DNA of 6,262 bases from Chloroflexota bacterium. GTDB taxonomy: Bacteria > Chloroflexota > Anaerolineae > Anaerolineales > UBA4823. This document shows positions 4,555 to 6,262 of the stretch, piece after piece. Each line of letters opens with the position of its first letter. Position 1 is the stretch's first letter. The stretch covers positions 1-6,262 of the forward strand of contig DAOVXM010000165.1 of the NCBI GenBank assembly GCA_030636125.1, written 5' to 3'. The translations under genes were made by a program, and so were the position numbers. The notes beneath the pieces were generated by a model. That model made no database searches. It had not been told where the DNA came from and saw nothing but the letters and a program-made list of their open reading frames with translations.

Positions 4555-6262
4555 TCACTCATAACGCAGCGCCTCAACTGGCTGCATGCGAGTAGCCCGG
4601 TAACCGGGATATAGACCGCCTAATAATCCTAATAAAAGAGCAATTATCATTGTACGGGCGATGGCACTCCATTCAAATAATGGCTCGATCATCACTCCTA
4701 TGGTCGGTTCTTTTGTGATCAAAAACACCAGGCCTAAGGCGAACACTACTCCAGCAATGCCACCTAGCACTCCTAACCAAAGGGCTTCGCGCAAGACCAT
4801 CCCCAAGATGGCTCTTCGTCTCCATCCGAGAGACCTGAGTACCCCAATCTCCCGGGTACGCTCAAAGACTGCCATTAACATCGTATTTAACACACCCACG
4901 CCTCCTACAAAGAGAGCCATGAAGGATATACCGCTTATCATAGCGTCCGAGCTTTGAAAATCCGGCATTTGTTCGGCGAACTCACCACTCAATGTAGCAT
5001 ACGCATCAGGGAACTCGTCATTGATCCTTGAGACCAAAAGCTCAGCCTGGGATGGATCGTTTAACTTGACGGCATACATGGTCACCTTACGTGGTTTACC
5101 TAACAACGCCTGGGCGTCACGCAGGGTGAGCACCCCACCCATCTCTTCCATGCCCAACTGTGATTCATAGATACCAATAATTTTAAAACGGGTGCCACTT
5201 AATTCAATCGTATCGCCAACATCCTTATTTAACGCATCAGCCATCATACGTCCCAGGAGCACCTGGTGGTTACTTTTTAAGGGTGCCCCTTCAACCACAT
5301 TAAATCTTTGGATGGCATATCCATTGGGCTCAAATCCCCAGACGATAAAAAAAGCACCCGCATCAGGCAGCATTACCGCAGAAAACACCATTCCACCCGC
5401 GCTCTGCACACCAGACATCGCTGCAATTTTTTCACCAATACGCTCATCCAACGTGCTCAGGCTTGTATCTCCAATATCATCCTGTCTGATCATGATCTCC
5501 GTGCCCGAGAACATACCTGTCATAGCAACCATCATACCGCTCATTATGCCCTGCAAAGCCAGAATCGAACCCACCGTTAGCCCAATCGCGCCCAGAGTCA
5601 GCAGAGTACGCAGGGAACGCTGCCATAGACTTTGCAAAGCCATCCCACCAACTGGCAAGCGCCGTACTTTGCTACCTGAGCTGCCGCCTTCATAACGCAA
5701 TGCTTCAATCGGTTGTAACCGTGCCGCACGCCAGGCCGGGTACAGTCCACCCACCAGACCCAAAACCACCACCACAATAAATGCCTGGATTAATAATTCT
5801 CTTGAAAGGTCAGCATTGGCCAAGCCCATAAACACGGTGCCGCTGGATAATGCATACAGGAGGAGCCAACCAATGGCTACACCCATTAGCCCGCCAGCCA
5901 GGCTGACCAGGATCGTCTCTCCCAAGATCAACCCCAAGACACGCTTGCTGCTCCAACCCACCGCGCGTAATACACCGATCTCACGCGTACGCTCGGAGAC
6001 CGCCATTAACTGGGAGTTCATCATGCCTACGCCGCCGATAAGGATGGCCAAACCACCAATCACCCACACATAAGCTTCCAGTATATCCTGCATGATTTGT
6101 TGATCGGCAAACTCCTCAATACCGCTGATGGATATCTCTGTCCACTTCCGTTCAACACGGCTTACGAAGCGTTCGCTCAAACTGGGGTCTTTCAGCTGAA
6201 TATAGAACAGGCCGACCTGGCGCGGTTTCCCGACGACCTCTTGAGCATCTGCCAATCTCATG
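4555..6262 (-). CDS. ABC transporter permease, double MacB/FtsX-type unit (partial, 5' end outside window)
   Basis: Integral membrane subunit of the exporter; 568 residues are visible, counted from the Met at 6261. That Met is not the real start, because it aligns with residue 378 inside the second unit, so roughly 185 N-terminal residues lie beyond the right edge. Unit 1 shows the end of an extracytoplasmic MacB-type domain, TM segments at about 64-88, 115-138 and 156-175, and ends LQPIEALRYE (182-191). A Gly/Ser linker (192-206) leads to unit 2: TM about 217-240, extracytoplasmic domain 250-435, TMs 442-465, 493-516 and 534-553, ending MQPVEALRYE (559-568). The coupling motif ERTREIGVLR occurs in both units (90-99, 467-476). 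Fused double FtsX permeases are a known class; here one chain would supply both halves of what MacB forms as a dimer. It is the first of the visible operon genes. Confidence 0.92.
   Translation of the reverse strand, partial: MRLADAQEVVGKPRQVGLFYIQLKDPSLSERFVSRVERKWTEISISGIEEFADQQIMQDILEAYVWVIGGLAILIGGVGMMNSQLMAVSERTREIGVLRAVGWSSKRVLGLILGETILVSLAGGLMGVAIGWLLLYALSSGTVFMGLANADLSRELLIQAFIVVVVLGLVGGLYPAWRAARLQPIEALRYEGGSSGSKVRRLPVGGMALQSLWQRSLRTLLTLGAIGLTVGSILALQGIMSGMMVAMTGMFSGTEIMIRQDDIGDTSLSTLDERIGEKIAAMSGVQSAGGMVFSAVMLPDAGAFFIVWGFEPNGYAIQRFNVVEGAPLKSNHQVLLGRMMADALNKDVGDTIELSGTRFKIIGIYESQLGMEEMGGVLTLRDAQALLGKPRKVTMYAVKLNDPSQAELLVSRINDEFPDAYATLSGEFAEQMPDFQSSDAMISGISFMALFVGGVGVLNTMLMAVFERTREIGVLRSLGWRRRAILGMVLREALWLGVLGGIAGVVFALGLVFLITKEPTIGVMIEPLFEWSAIARTMIIALLLGLLGGLYPGYRATRMQPVEALRYE

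Noticed and set aside
2693..6073. Several + strand open frames opposite the ABC genes, and - strand frames opposite the Ldt genes
   Set aside because: They are antisense shadows: low-complexity or unlikely compositions, no ribosome binding sites checked as convincing, and each lies wholly or mostly over a well-supported gene on the other strand.
6259..6261. ATG at 6261 as the true start of the permease
   Set aside because: It aligns with the middle of the second unit's extracytoplasmic domain, so the first unit would lack its TM1 and most of that domain. The frame simply runs off the window.
252..6262. A joint cell-wall and transporter system linking the Ldts with the ABC genes
   Set aside because: The two blocks converge, share no promoter region and show no shared motif that demonstrates common regulation. 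Adjacency alone is not evidence.

Overview
The window carries two unrelated gene blocks that converge near position 2420. On the + strand is a pair of tandem, paralogous L,D-transpeptidases (YkuD fold) with twin-arginine signal peptides. On the - strand is a MacB/YknXYZ-type tripartite ABC export system, transcribed in the order permease (cut by the right window edge), lipoprotein membrane-fusion adaptor, ATPase. No RNA gene, mobile element, CRISPR array or phage gene was seen. Base composition looks close to even and similar across the window, with no obvious sign of recent transfer.

The source looks like a bacterium, with Chloroflexota (Anaerolineae-like) as my best guess. This is inference from protein style: twin-arginine Ldts with SH3-like N-terminal regions, a lipoprotein adaptor and a fused FtsX-type permease. 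No marker gene is present to prove it.

Layout: 1-62, C-terminal tail of a probable + strand gene that starts outside the window. 63-251, intergenic, AT-rich near its end, with an 8-bp inverted repeat, a 9-bp direct repeat and a -10-like TAAAAT that would give a nearly leaderless mRNA for the first Ldt. 252-1328, first Ldt. 1279-2412 (start uncertain), second Ldt, whose frame overlaps the end of the first. 2413-2435, convergent gap. 2436-3281, ABC ATPase. 3286-4467, membrane-fusion lipoprotein. 4468-4554, spacer with a 20-bp imperfect dyad flanked by TTAAC repeats. 4555-6262, partial double-unit FtsX/MacB permease.

The two Ldts are expected to act on the outer face of the membrane, forming 3-3 peptidoglycan cross-links or attaching something to peptidoglycan. 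The ABC genes should form one complex: a cytoplasmic ATPase, a permease with extracytoplasmic domains and a lipid-anchored adaptor, working as a mechanotransmission-type exporter or extractor of an unknown substrate. Because the blocks converge, nothing in the sequence ties the Ldts functionally to the transporter. The most notable points are the missing conventional start codon for the second Ldt, the in-register duplication of the permease (net offset 377 residues), the repeat-built coiled coil of the adaptor and the C-terminal extension on the ATPase. I see no convincing evidence of a wholly new biological system.
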